Positions 1 to 8,607 are shown, numbered from the stretch's first letter. The stretch is DNA of 37,004 bases from Candidatus Bathyarchaeota archaeon B24-2 (GCA_002490245.1 PCNA01000013.1:1-37004); one strand, 5' to 3'. Made by a program: numbers and translations. The notes: generated by a model from the letters alone, not told the origin.

Positions 1-240
1 TGCGTTCCCGACGACCTCGGAGCCAGAAAAGCGGTTTCATATTTCTACTTTGACGGAAAACTTCAATCCGGAGATACCGTTAGAAAATTCACGGAAAGGT
101 GGGAGGAGTTCAAGGGTTGGATAATTTATTATTTAATATGTGCTTATAATATGGAAAATAGGAAGGGGTGCGAAATATGGAAAAACAAAAACTATACGAA
201 AAGGGGTTGGAGAATTATCCAAAGGCGACAGTGTTTTTAA
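1..240 (+). CDS. C-terminal part of a CDS truncated by the window edge (unknown product)
   Basis: Frame 1 is open from nt 1 (CVPDDLGARKAVSYFYFDGKLQSGDTVRKFTERWEEFKG...) to TAA 238-240; the tail overlaps the next ORF and looks non-coding, so the true end is uncertain. Confidence 0.3.
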   Translation, partial: CVPDDLGARKAVSYFYFDGKLQSGDTVRKFTERWEEFKGWIIYYLICAYNMENRKGCEIWKNKNYTKRGWRIIQRRQCF

Positions 241-692
241 CAAATGTTTTGCTATTGCTCTGGTTTGGATTCGCTGCTTACGGTATGTCTGCATTAAGAT
301 TTGCTGGGTTACCGATAATCTCCATTATTTATCTGCTATTTGCTTTCTTAATGTTAGGACTCATTTTGAGGAAACATCTTTGCACACATTGCTATTATTA
401 CAACAAGTTGTGTGGCATGGGCTGGGGTAAATTGAGCTCGTATGTATTCAAAGAGAAATCGGGCAATTACGAACTCGGAATGAAACTTGCTGGCTTAACT
501 TGGGGTTTATTGATAATCGTTCCAATCATCGCCATTCCTGTTGCGATGTTTCTACACGAGGAATTTTTAGTGCCCGGTGGAATAAGTCTAACCGGCTTCC
601 TGGCGATGATGGTTGTGAACCAGTTCTGGAGAAAAAAGGGATGCGTGCAATGTAAGATGAGATATACCTGTAAGGCGAGCGCTGCCAAGTGA
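168..692 (+). CDS. multi-pass membrane protein with two Cys-rich loops (CxxCx6C and CxxCx5C)
   Basis: 174 aa ORF, about 4 hydrophobic segments; CTHCYYYNKLC and CVQCKMRYTC; 4-nt overlap with the downstream nth. Confidence 0.7.
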   Translation: MRNMEKQKLYEKGLENYPKATVFLTNVLLLLWFGFAAYGMSALRFAGLPIISIIYLLFAFLMLGLILRKHLCTHCYYYNKLCGMGWGKLSSYVFKEKSGNYELGMKLAGLTWGLLIIVPIIAIPVAMFLHEEFLVPGGISLTGFLAMMVVNQFWRKKGCVQCKMRYTCKASAAK

Positions 693-1366
693 TGAATATG
701 GGAACAAAACTTCAAAAGATAGTGGAGATCCTATCAAAGAAATACGAAATTAACGAGTGGTGGGGAAGATATACTCCGTTTGAAACGTTGGTTAGTATAA
801 TCCTTTCCCAGCGAACGTACTGGAAAAATGTGAAAACCGCCACCGAAAGATTTGCTGAGAGGTTTAACGGCGTTGGAGACGTGGCAAAAGCAAGCGTGAA
901 AGAGATTGAGGAAGTTATTAGACCAGCGGGTCTGTATAAGGTCAGAGCCAGAAGAATTAAGAATATCGCCAGAGACTTGATTGAAAAATATGATGGAAAG
1001 TTAGATGAAATATTGAATCTTCCCTACGATGAAGCCAAGAAAAAACTGATAACGATAAAGGGAATTGGGCCGAAAACCGCGGATGTCTTTTTAATGGCGA
1101 CCAAGGGAGAACAAGTTCTACCGGTCGACGTTCACATTTTCAGAATAATGAAAAGATTGAGAATAGCCTGTGAAAGAGATGATTATGAGAGTTTGAGAGC
1201 GAAACTCGAATCTGAGATACCACCAGTACAAAGAACGAAAACCCATCTGATACTGATAGAATTTGGAAGGCGAATTTGCAGAGCACGAAACCCCAAATGT
1301 GAGGAATGCCCGATCAAAAGATATTGCGAGGTTAGGAAAAACGATCTTGCGATGCCAAACATATAG
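689..1366 (+). CDS. nth: endonuclease III family DNA glycosylase/AP lyase
   Basis: HhH motif (LITIKGIGPKTADVFL), VDVHIFRIMKRL, C-terminal 4Fe-4S ligands CRARNPKCEECPIKRYC. Confidence 0.92.
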   Translation: MMNMGTKLQKIVEILSKKYEINEWWGRYTPFETLVSIILSQRTYWKNVKTATERFAERFNGVGDVAKASVKEIEEVIRPAGLYKVRARRIKNIARDLIEKYDGKLDEILNLPYDEAKKKLITIKGIGPKTADVFLMATKGEQVLPVDVHIFRIMKRLRIACERDDYESLRAKLESEIPPVQRTKTHLILIEFGRRICRARNPKCEECPIKRYCEVRKNDLAMPNI

Positions 1367-1389
1367 AATCTTGCGAGCCCTCGAAAACT

Positions 1390-1414
1390 CAAAATTTCTC
1401 TGAAAGAAATTTTG
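1390..1414. terminator. AT-rich stem-loop downstream of nth
   Basis: Perfect 10-bp stem CAAAATTTCT-ctgaa-AGAAATTTTG, 24 nt after the nth stop. Confidence 0.4.
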
Positions 1415-1467
1415 CCCTTCGGACGCCTAACAGCAGATAAAAGGGAAAAATCAAAGATTCCCCCAAA

Positions 1468-1719
1468 TTGCCTTCGGCAACTTCTTTTATCCGCGATACA
1501 TCATACGGCATTCCACCCCCTTCGCTAAATAGCACATCCGGAGGTAAGTTTGCGATAATAGAGCCGTCTGCAGGATATAGGTGGCGGGTAAACGAGGATT
1601 TAAAGAGGAAACTTGAGAACTTTGGGCTCAAAAATGTTAAAATTTATCCCCGTGATGATGGCTATCCTAAGAAGAGAAATGTGTATATAATTTACGGAGA
1701 AAAGGAAGGTAAAAAATGA
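1468..1719 (+). pseudogene. possible truncated gene remnant (C-terminal-like fragment)
   Basis: 83 aa ORF; only the second half (GGKFAIIEPSAGYRWRVNEDLKRKLENFGLKNVKIYPRDDGYPKKRNVYIIYGEKEG) looks protein-like; the start lies inside a TTGCCttcGGCAA hairpin. Confidence 0.3.
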
Positions 1720-1763
1720 GGTGTGGGGCTCCGTGAACTCTCCGCTTCAGTGCTTTCACACCC
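1720..1763. mobile_element. possible relic of an IS200/IS605-type end (subterminal hairpin-like sequence)
   Basis: GGTGTGgggctccGTGAACTctccgcttcAGTgctTTCACACCC: nested GGTGTG/CACACC and GTGAA/TTCAC pairings resembling archaeal IS605 ends; no TnpA/TnpB here. Confidence 0.25.
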
Positions 1764-1858
1764 GAGCGATAAATTATACAGCGTTTCACCAACAATAAGT
1801 TAACAGAACCCGTTTTGAAAACTTTTTTATTCTCGGAAACCTAAAGGATAGGAGAAGC

Positions 1859-2512
1859 ATGATGGACTTGCTGAGCTTCTTCACGATGGTCGTAGTAATA
1901 TCTGCGTCTGGAGCCCTTGCACCGGGCCCCATGTTCTTCGCTAACATTTCTCGTGGGATAGAGGGGGGCTCTAAGAGCGGTTTATACTTCTCTGTAGGAC
2001 ATACGGTAGTGGAGTTGCCGCTTATCCTGATTCTGGCTAAAGGATTGTTGTCGACTTCTGCTAGACCTCTAGTAAGCGTCATAGCGGGTTTACTTGGCGG
2101 TGTAACCCTGATCGTTTTCGGTTTACTACAGGTTAAGGGGGCGTGGAGTGGGGTCAAAAACTTCAACCCTTCGAGCAGAGGTTTGGGTAGAAGCTCGCTT
2201 GTCCTCGGAATAGCGTTAAGCGGTTTAAATCCGTTCTTCATATTTTGGTGGTTAACCGTCGGCATGAAGTTGATCTATGAGGCTTTAGCCCTAGCTTCAC
2301 TGTTTGGATTGCTTTTCATGTTTATATGCCATATATGGATCGACTATGCGTGGCTTATCTTAACGGCGCACTTAGCGAAAAAAGGGAGGAACGTTCTCAA
2401 GAGTAAGGCGTATCAAGTTTTAACCTTAATCTTCGGTTTACTTCTCCTCTACTATGGAGTGACTTTCCTCACGGAGGGCGTGAACGGACTACTTTCAATA
2501 GTTTATTCATGA
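1859..2512 (+). CDS. LysE/RhtB family translocator
   Basis: SASGALAPGPMFFANISRG near the N-terminus, 6 hydrophobic segments, LSGLNPFFIFWW. Confidence 0.85.
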   Translation: MMDLLSFFTMVVVISASGALAPGPMFFANISRGIEGGSKSGLYFSVGHTVVELPLILILAKGLLSTSARPLVSVIAGLLGGVTLIVFGLLQVKGAWSGVKNFNPSSRGLGRSSLVLGIALSGLNPFFIFWWLTVGMKLIYEALALASLFGLLFMFICHIWIDYAWLILTAHLAKKGRNVLKSKAYQVLTLIFGLLLLYYGVTFLTEGVNGLLSIVYS

Positions 2513-2517
2513 CGGGC

Positions 2518-3876
2518 TTAGGGTCTCTCTGCATAAGAGGCTATGAAGCGAGCGTAGAACTTTATCGACCTAATGAAGTCTTCGACCCTGATGTTCTCGT
2601 TCGGCGAGTGTATGTTGGATTCCGGGTATCCAACCCCTCCTCCGGAAACGACGGGAGTGTTCATCCAGTTCTTGATCAAGTATATTGGGGTCGTGCCTGC
2701 CGTGGTCGGAATCACGACGGGTTTAACCCCATAGACCTCCTCTAGCTTACCTACTACGAGCTTCACGAAGGGGTCACTCGGCGAAGTCTTCGCCGCCTCA
2801 TATCCACCTAGCTTTTCAACTTTTATGTCGCCGAAACCTTCGGCCTTAAGGTAGTTAACTAAGCTTTCATACAGTTTATCAGGGTTTTGCGCCTCCACCA
2901 GTCGGAAGTCTAGTTTAACTTTAGCTATCGACGGAAGCACGGTCTTCATACCCGGACCCTTATAGCCCGAGTCGAAACCGCAGATGTTACATGTGGTTCC
3001 ATAGTAGAGTTTCTTCCTGCTCTCTACCCCCGAAACCCCGCCTAAGTAACGCTGAATTCCGAAGCGCTTCTTCTCTGCGTCTTCATCGAAGGGTATCTCC
3101 TCAAGCAACTTAACCTCTTCTTCAGACGGTTCCTTCACGTCGTCGTACCAGCCTGGAATCTTTATCCTCTCGTCCTCACCTTTTATCGTGGCTAAAGCCC
3201 ACACAAGCCTCCAAGCAGGGTTAGGTAGAAGCGGAGCCCAAGATGAGTGGGCATCTCGACTTGGACCTATCGCGGTGAGCTCGACCGTTAGGATCCCTTT
3301 AGCCCCTAAGGTTACTATGGGTCTATCCTTCTCGTCTACTCCGTCTCCCTCCCAGAAGTAGCCTTCAGCCCTCAGTAAGTCCATGTTCTCTTTAACGTAT
3401 CTGGGTAGGTGTATGCTTCCTATCTCCTCTTCGCCTTCGATCAAGAAGCGTATGTTCACGGGAACTTTGCCTAGGACTTCGGAGACCGCTTCGACGGCTT
3501 TGAGTCTGGCCACTATGTTTCCCTTATTATCCGATACACCTCTACCGTAGATCTTCCCGTTTCTGACTTCAGGTTTAAATGGTGGGGAAGCCCAGAGGTC
3601 TAATGGGTCGACTGGCTGAACGTCGTAATGGTTGTAGAAGCCTATCGTATGCTCTACACCTTTCGAGTTAACCTCCCCTATAACGACAGGATTTGCACCC
3701 TCGAGTCGTTTAAGGTGGGTCTTTACGCCTACCTCAGACATCATATCGACTAAAGTTTCGACGCACTCCTCTATACCTAAGTTCTGCGCCGAGACGCTGG
3801 GCTTCTCGCAGAGCCTGATCAAATCCTTAATGAACCTCTCCCTGTTCGACTCGATAAAATCAGTTAACTCCTCCAT
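2518..3876 (-). CDS. M20 family metallopeptidase (ArgE/DapE/CPG2-like dipeptidase)
   Basis: GFYNHYDVQPVDPLDLWASPPF, GRGVSDNKG, EGEEEIGS, TTAGTTPI, HSPNENI. Confidence 0.93.
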   Translation of the reverse strand: MEELTDFIESNRERFIKDLIRLCEKPSVSAQNLGIEECVETLVDMMSEVGVKTHLKRLEGANPVVIGEVNSKGVEHTIGFYNHYDVQPVDPLDLWASPPFKPEVRNGKIYGRGVSDNKGNIVARLKAVEAVSEVLGKVPVNIRFLIEGEEEIGSIHLPRYVKENMDLLRAEGYFWEGDGVDEKDRPIVTLGAKGILTVELTAIGPSRDAHSSWAPLLPNPAWRLVWALATIKGEDERIKIPGWYDDVKEPSEEEVKLLEEIPFDEDAEKKRFGIQRYLGGVSGVESRKKLYYGTTCNICGFDSGYKGPGMKTVLPSIAKVKLDFRLVEAQNPDKLYESLVNYLKAEGFGDIKVEKLGGYEAAKTSPSDPFVKLVVGKLEEVYGVKPVVIPTTAGTTPIYLIKNWMNTPVVSGGGVGYPESNIHSPNENIRVEDFIRSIKFYARFIASYAERP

Positions 3877-3944
3877 AACCCTTCATCCTCTCGACTAAGA
3901 GATTAAATGGTGAAGCACATTTTAATTTTAAGGATCTTAAAGTT

Positions 3945-4991
3945 TTAGGTTAGCCTCTTTATATAGTCGCGTCCTCCTCCCTCCAAGGTTCCGACTAGGA
4001 GCCTATGATACGTTTCTCCTGTAAGCTTATCCTCAACTACCTCGATTTTACCTCTAGCCTCTATAACGTCTCCTTCACGGGCTATGTCGGCGTAGACCCC
4101 CTCGTAAGAGGCTACTTCCCTTAAATCCACGTCTTTAGGCCCTTCGAGTACTTTGACCTTCTCGACTAGATACTTGGCTGGCGTGAAGAAAGATTCCCGC
4201 TCATCGCTTATCACCGCACGAATTTTTCCGTAGCCTCGAGGGTAGTAGACTCTATCCCCATACTTCTCTGCTTCCGACTCGACTCTCACAGGGTTTATCG
4301 AGAAACGTGTACCCTTGAATATGCCTATCCTCCACATACTCTCGAGCATCTTTTCCGCGTCCTTAAAGGATATCGGGCATTCACGAACCCTTCTCTCACA
4401 CCATTCGTAGCCTTCACGTCCACTTAACCTTTCGATCGGAACATCCTCGTCGTTGAAGGCTTGTAGGATACCCTCCTTTATTTTCCTGCAGTTTTCATAC
4501 CCATAGACCGTTATGTCTATGTCTGAAATTTCTGGCCTCCATAAGCCGAGAAGGATAGAGCCTGTTACACCGAAATCTTTTGTCGAGACCCCGCTTAGCT
4601 GAGATAGTCGGTCGACGAGTTCTATTAGCTTCTCTATCAACCTGTCTTTAGGCGGATCCTCCATCAACTTCGAGAGGCAGGTCTCTGGCACATAGTGCTT
4701 TCTGATAGATCTTACAGGCACCCCACTCATCTTTATATGATATACGTGGGAGTAGAACAGATAATTCGGATACTTACTACTCAGAAGTCTTAGAGTATCC
4801 ATTAAATCAGGCATGGTATACCGATAGATGACCCTACAGAACTTTAGGGTGGATCCCCATTCACCCTCCCTGCTTGGCATGTACTTCAGGTAGGAGATTA
4901 TCCTATCGGGTGGATGCGTCGACCCAACGACGCAGAAGATCAGCCTTTCTTCAGTCTCTACGTAATCTTTGTCTCTAAAACCTCTCTTCAA
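3945..4991 (-). CDS. nucleotidyltransferase-domain protein, paralog A
   Basis: Pol-beta-type motif GSILLGLWRPEISDIDITVYG; N-terminal THPPDRII region and C-terminal SFFTPAKY...GKIEVVED module shared with the two neighbours. Confidence 0.85.
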   Translation of the reverse strand: MKRGFRDKDYVETEERLIFCVVGSTHPPDRIISYLKYMPSREGEWGSTLKFCRVIYRYTMPDLMDTLRLLSSKYPNYLFYSHVYHIKMSGVPVRSIRKHYVPETCLSKLMEDPPKDRLIEKLIELVDRLSQLSGVSTKDFGVTGSILLGLWRPEISDIDITVYGYENCRKIKEGILQAFNDEDVPIERLSGREGYEWCERRVRECPISFKDAEKMLESMWRIGIFKGTRFSINPVRVESEAEKYGDRVYYPRGYGKIRAVISDERESFFTPAKYLVEKVKVLEGPKDVDLREVASYEGVYADIAREGDVIEARGKIEVVEDKLTGETYHRLLVGTLEGGGRDYIKRLT

Positions 4992-5094
4992 CCTTCTTTC
5001 TCTCCACGACAGAAAAAAGGTGGCGAGACACCTATATATTTAAAGTGCTCCAGAATAAAGTGAGACCGTTAGAGAGGGGGTAGACGGAAGCGCT

Positions 5095-6150
5095 GTGCAG
5101 CGCCTCAGAGACCGAGACTCCATAATAACGGCTGAGGGAATAATCTTTAGGGTCTATGGATACGACCACCCACCTAAAGCCTACATATGCGACGTCGAGT
5201 ATGCGCCTTCATCGGTTTATATCTCTACAGACCCTAGAGCCTTAAGAGACGGGGGACGTGAGAAATACTATAAGTTCTACGCCGACGAGGGGTTAAAGTT
5301 CGTTAGGAAGAACTACCCTAAATACTCGGTGTACTATGAGCCTTTAGGAACTAGCTTGGTGGGTGTGAAGGAAAAGGATATACATAGGATAGTGAAGCCC
5401 GAACTTAAGTTCAGGGAGTTGATAAGTGAAGAGTCGAAAGACGTTCTAACGAAGGCCCTTAAGTCGATCTTCGATGAGGTTTCTGTCGGGACAGGTTTAT
5501 CGATAAGCGATTTTGGAGTCTTCGGTTCTCTGCTACACGGCTTCTATAACCCCAGATATTCAGATATAGACCTCATAGTCTACGGGAGAAAGGAGCTAAA
5601 TAAGCTTAGAAGCTTCCTTGAAGACTCGTATGGAAGTGGAGGAGTACTTGAAAACGAGTTCGACAGTCCGACGGCTGTCTCAGGGAAGACTTGGAGATTC
5701 AGGAATTATAGCCTGAGAGAGTACTTAAAGCATCAAAGAAGAAAACTGATCTACGCCGTGTACATGGACAAGGAGTCTGGTAGGAGGATAAAGGTGGAGT
5801 TTGAGCCCGTTAAGAGGTGGGACGAGATCGGAAGCTATTACGAAGCTGGGGCTAAGGTTCGCAGGGTGGGTTGGATAAAGGCTTTAGCGAGGATAACAGA
5901 CGACTCAGACTCTCCGTTCATCCCGTCGGTTTACGGGATAGAAGTAGAGAAGATACTCGAAGGAGAGAGAATCACCGATATAATCAGGATAATGTCGTAT
6001 GTCGAGGAGTTTAGGATGCAGGCGTTCAAGGACGAGCTAGTCTACGTCGAGGGAAACCTTGAAGAAGTCTTAAGTCCTAGAGGAAGATTCCACCAAATAA
6101 CCCTCACGTACTGCGATAGATACTACGATCAAGCCTTAAAGGTTATCTAA
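5095..6150 (+). CDS. nucleotidyltransferase-domain protein, paralog B
   Basis: GSLLHGFYNPRYSDIDLIVYG; same three-part layout as paralogs A and C. Confidence 0.85.
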   Translation: MQRLRDRDSIITAEGIIFRVYGYDHPPKAYICDVEYAPSSVYISTDPRALRDGGREKYYKFYADEGLKFVRKNYPKYSVYYEPLGTSLVGVKEKDIHRIVKPELKFRELISEESKDVLTKALKSIFDEVSVGTGLSISDFGVFGSLLHGFYNPRYSDIDLIVYGRKELNKLRSFLEDSYGSGGVLENEFDSPTAVSGKTWRFRNYSLREYLKHQRRKLIYAVYMDKESGRRIKVEFEPVKRWDEIGSYYEAGAKVRRVGWIKALARITDDSDSPFIPSVYGIEVEKILEGERITDIIRIMSYVEEFRMQAFKDELVYVEGNLEEVLSPRGRFHQITLTYCDRYYDQALKVI

Positions 6151-7181
6151 CGTTTATCCACTACGATCATGTAGTCCTCCGGGGAACCACCTAACAACAC
6201 TCTATAATGATACTCCCTCCCGTCCGCTCTCTCCACCCTTTCAAGTTTGCCCTGAGCGACTATCAACTCGCCCTCTCTAGCCTGATCGCAGAATCTCCCG
6301 CGGAAGGATGCTATTTCGGTTATAGACTCAACCTTCCTGCCCTTAACGACCTCCACGTTCTCGATTCCATATCGACAGGGAGTGAATATCGAGTCCGAGC
6401 TATCGGCTACCTCAGCCTTAACTAAGATCCTTCCGCAGTTCTTGTATAGGATAGAGCCGTAGCTCTCCCTCTCCTCGTCGAAGTCCTTTACAAACCTTAT
6501 GAAGAACTCTCTATCCAGATATATGCCTTGGGTGACCTTACGTCTCTCCACTCTCTCAAAGTCTTCATAGCGCATATGCGTGTCGGGGTATCTGAATTTG
6601 TAGAGTTTCTTGAGCTCCTCTTCCCTGTAAGGTCTGACGCAGTCTTCCTCCTCTAGAAGTTCCCTCATAGTCTCATAGACGGCTAAACAGTTCTTTGACC
6701 CATAAACCACTATGTCTATGTCTGAGGATTCTTGATGGAGGCCTATCATCACCGATCCAGATATGCCGATACTCTCCCATGGTATCTTAGAGTGCCTCTT
6801 AATGACCTCGGCGAAACTTAGAGCCTTTAAAGTTAACTCGTCTAAACGATCCCTATTTAGCAGGGTTTCCTTAAGAAACTCGACGGGGTCATGGATCGAT
6901 TTAACTTCGTTGCGTGGAACCTCGCAGAGAACCTCGTCGAATACCGGGTCATATACTAGGTATCTCGGGTACCTCTCCTTTAGAAGCCTATATCTATCTT
7001 TTAGACTGTAGACTTTACGGTATAGCTTGCCTCCTTTAATTCTATTCCCGTTGACGTTTGGGTAGAAGCGGATGAAGGCTACTATGCGGTCTGGAGGGTG
7101 AACTAACCCCTTAACGTCGAAGAATAGGCCGTCTAAGGACTCTAGGATTTCACCTTCCCGTGCGTCTCTCCGCCTTCTCAT
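6147..7181 (-). CDS. nucleotidyltransferase-domain protein, paralog C
   Basis: GSVMIGLHQESSDIDIVVYG; the track ORF to 7466 over-extends, and ATG at 7181 (MRRRRDAREGEI) avoids overlap with the gene ending at 7187. Confidence 0.83.
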   Translation of the reverse strand: MRRRRDAREGEILESLDGLFFDVKGLVHPPDRIVAFIRFYPNVNGNRIKGGKLYRKVYSLKDRYRLLKERYPRYLVYDPVFDEVLCEVPRNEVKSIHDPVEFLKETLLNRDRLDELTLKALSFAEVIKRHSKIPWESIGISGSVMIGLHQESSDIDIVVYGSKNCLAVYETMRELLEEEDCVRPYREEELKKLYKFRYPDTHMRYEDFERVERRKVTQGIYLDREFFIRFVKDFDEERESYGSILYKNCGRILVKAEVADSSDSIFTPCRYGIENVEVVKGRKVESITEIASFRGRFCDQAREGELIVAQGKLERVERADGREYHYRVLLGGSPEDYMIVVDKR

Positions 7182-7186
7182 GCCTT

Positions 7187-7921
7187 CTATCTTCCTTGAC
7201 CCTCCATCTCCCTCGGGAAAAGCCTTGCGAGACGTAGGGAGACTACTAGTGAGGAGCCTATCACGGTCGCTATTAGGGTTAGAAGCGTCCTCTCCACGGT
7301 CGAGATGGGTAGCACAGACATGAAGAGTATGGCCGTCAAGCTCGGGAACATGGACAAGTAGATCAGGTTCCCTAACATGTGGTCTGCTACTATCCCGCAG
7401 TAAGATGCTATACAGATTGAGAGTAAAGCTTTCTTCCCGCTCTCCATGAAGTTTCTGCTTATCCATCCTCTAAAGATCAGGGACATGAGGAAACCTGCCG
7501 TCTGGAGCACAGGATAGAAAAGCGCTTCCCTACCGACGGGTGTAGAATACCAGCCTAGAATAAGGATGAGTAGAATCAAGGAGCCCACGATCCACCCTCT
7601 CAGTTTAACGCTGCCTAAACGTAGCTCGTTCTGAGTTAAGGCTCCGGCCACATAAGCTGAGATAGCCGTGCAGAACGAGGTTAACACACTTAAGAGGTTG
7701 GTTCCGGCTGCGGCTAACCCGCCGATAAGGGCGGCTAAAAAGCCTAGGTTAGGGCCTAACACTATGCCCCAGATCGGAGCTAAAGCCGCATCGAACTTTA
7801 TGCTACCTTGAGCTCCTATGATAGGTATTCCTGGTATGAACTCGGCGACCACGGCGGACAAAGCTGCGAAGACGCTTGTGAACGCTAACTTCCTGGTGGT
7901 GAGTTTAAACCTACCCATCAC
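7187..7921 (-). CDS. membrane protein resembling an ECF transporter substrate-binding (S) component
   Basis: Hydrophobic 244 aa protein; KLAFTSVFAALSAVVAEFIPGIPI, GSIKFDAALAPIWGIVLGPNLGFLAALIGG. Confidence 0.65.
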   Translation of the reverse strand: MMGRFKLTTRKLAFTSVFAALSAVVAEFIPGIPIIGAQGSIKFDAALAPIWGIVLGPNLGFLAALIGGLAAAGTNLLSVLTSFCTAISAYVAGALTQNELRLGSVKLRGWIVGSLILLILILGWYSTPVGREALFYPVLQTAGFLMSLIFRGWISRNFMESGKKALLSICIASYCGIVADHMLGNLIYLSMFPSLTAILFMSVLPISTVERTLLTLIATVIGSSLVVSLRLARLFPREMEGQGR

Positions 7922-7949
7922 AATCTCCTGTATCGATATACATTAGAGT

Positions 7950-7966
7950 GTAATAATTTACATTAC
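7950..7966. promoter_or_regulatory. inverted repeat next to the TATA-like box of the 7187-7921 gene
   Basis: GTAAT-aatttac-ATTAC just downstream (minus strand) of CGCTTTTATAAT. Confidence 0.35.
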
Positions 7967-8091
7967 TATTATAAAAGCGATTTGGTTTAGGAAGGACGGT
8001 AAAAGTGTTGTAGGATATCGTTTATGGGTTTATATGGGTCTTCAAGGCTATGTGATAGGTGGTGGTTTTAGGGGGCTGCTCTTTGAAGATT

Positions 8092-8592
8092 ATGGTTGTG
8101 AAGCCGATCGGAATCGTGCACACAAACGCAGATGAGGAAACCATCAAAAATTCTTTACAGGGTGTGGAGGGTGTGATAGAGGTTTTCGAGGAGTTCAGCG
8201 AGGGTTTAGAGGGCATAGAGGGTTTCTCACACCTTTTTGTCATAGCATTCCTCGACCGAGTAACCGAAGAGCAACGTGAAGTCTTAAAGGTGAAGTTTAG
8301 GAGGCTTGTTCGGTTTGGGTTCAAGCTCGAGGAGTTACCTGAAGTCGGGGTGTTCTGCAGCGATTCCCCGCATAGACCAAACCCGATAGCGCTAACCATA
8401 GTTAGGTTGATCGAGCGTAGAGGCCGTTTCCTTAAAGTGGGGCTTTTAGACCTCTATGACGGCACTCCAGTATTAGACTTGAAGCCATACACACCCGACA
8501 GAAGGGTTGAAGACTTAAAGCTTCCTAGCTGGTATAAGAGGATAGCGCGTAGGGTGTCGGAGCTATCAGGATTGAAGGAACCGCGCATTTAG
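8092..8592 (+). CDS. trmO: tRNA (N6-threonylcarbamoyladenosine(37)-N6)-methyltransferase TrmO family (TsaA/YaeB)
   Basis: VKPIGIVHTNADEE, CSDSPHRPNPIALTIVRL, LDLYDGTPVLDLKPYTP; GTG 8059 and TTG 8083 are alternative starts. Confidence 0.88.
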   Translation: MVVKPIGIVHTNADEETIKNSLQGVEGVIEVFEEFSEGLEGIEGFSHLFVIAFLDRVTEEQREVLKVKFRRLVRFGFKLEELPEVGVFCSDSPHRPNPIALTIVRLIERRGRFLKVGLLDLYDGTPVLDLKPYTPDRRVEDLKLPSWYKRIARRVSELSGLKEPRI

Positions 8593-8607
8593 AGGATTAG
8601 AATAAAA

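Noticed and set aside
1786-2265. Minus-strand 159 aa ORF
   Set aside because: Shadow ORF antisense to the well-supported LysE family gene.
3927-3941. Palindrome TTTAAG-gat-CTTAAA between the M20 and NTase A genes
   Set aside because: Short AT-rich palindrome of a kind expected by chance and without a clear promoter or terminator context.
3945-7181. MNT/HEPN toxin-antitoxin interpretation of the NTases
   Set aside because: The proteins are ~345 aa with extra conserved domains and have no small HEPN neighbour.
6147-7466. 439 aa version of NTase C
   Set aside because: The first 95 residues lie antisense in the ECF-like gene and lack homology to paralogs A and B; ATG at 7181 fits better.
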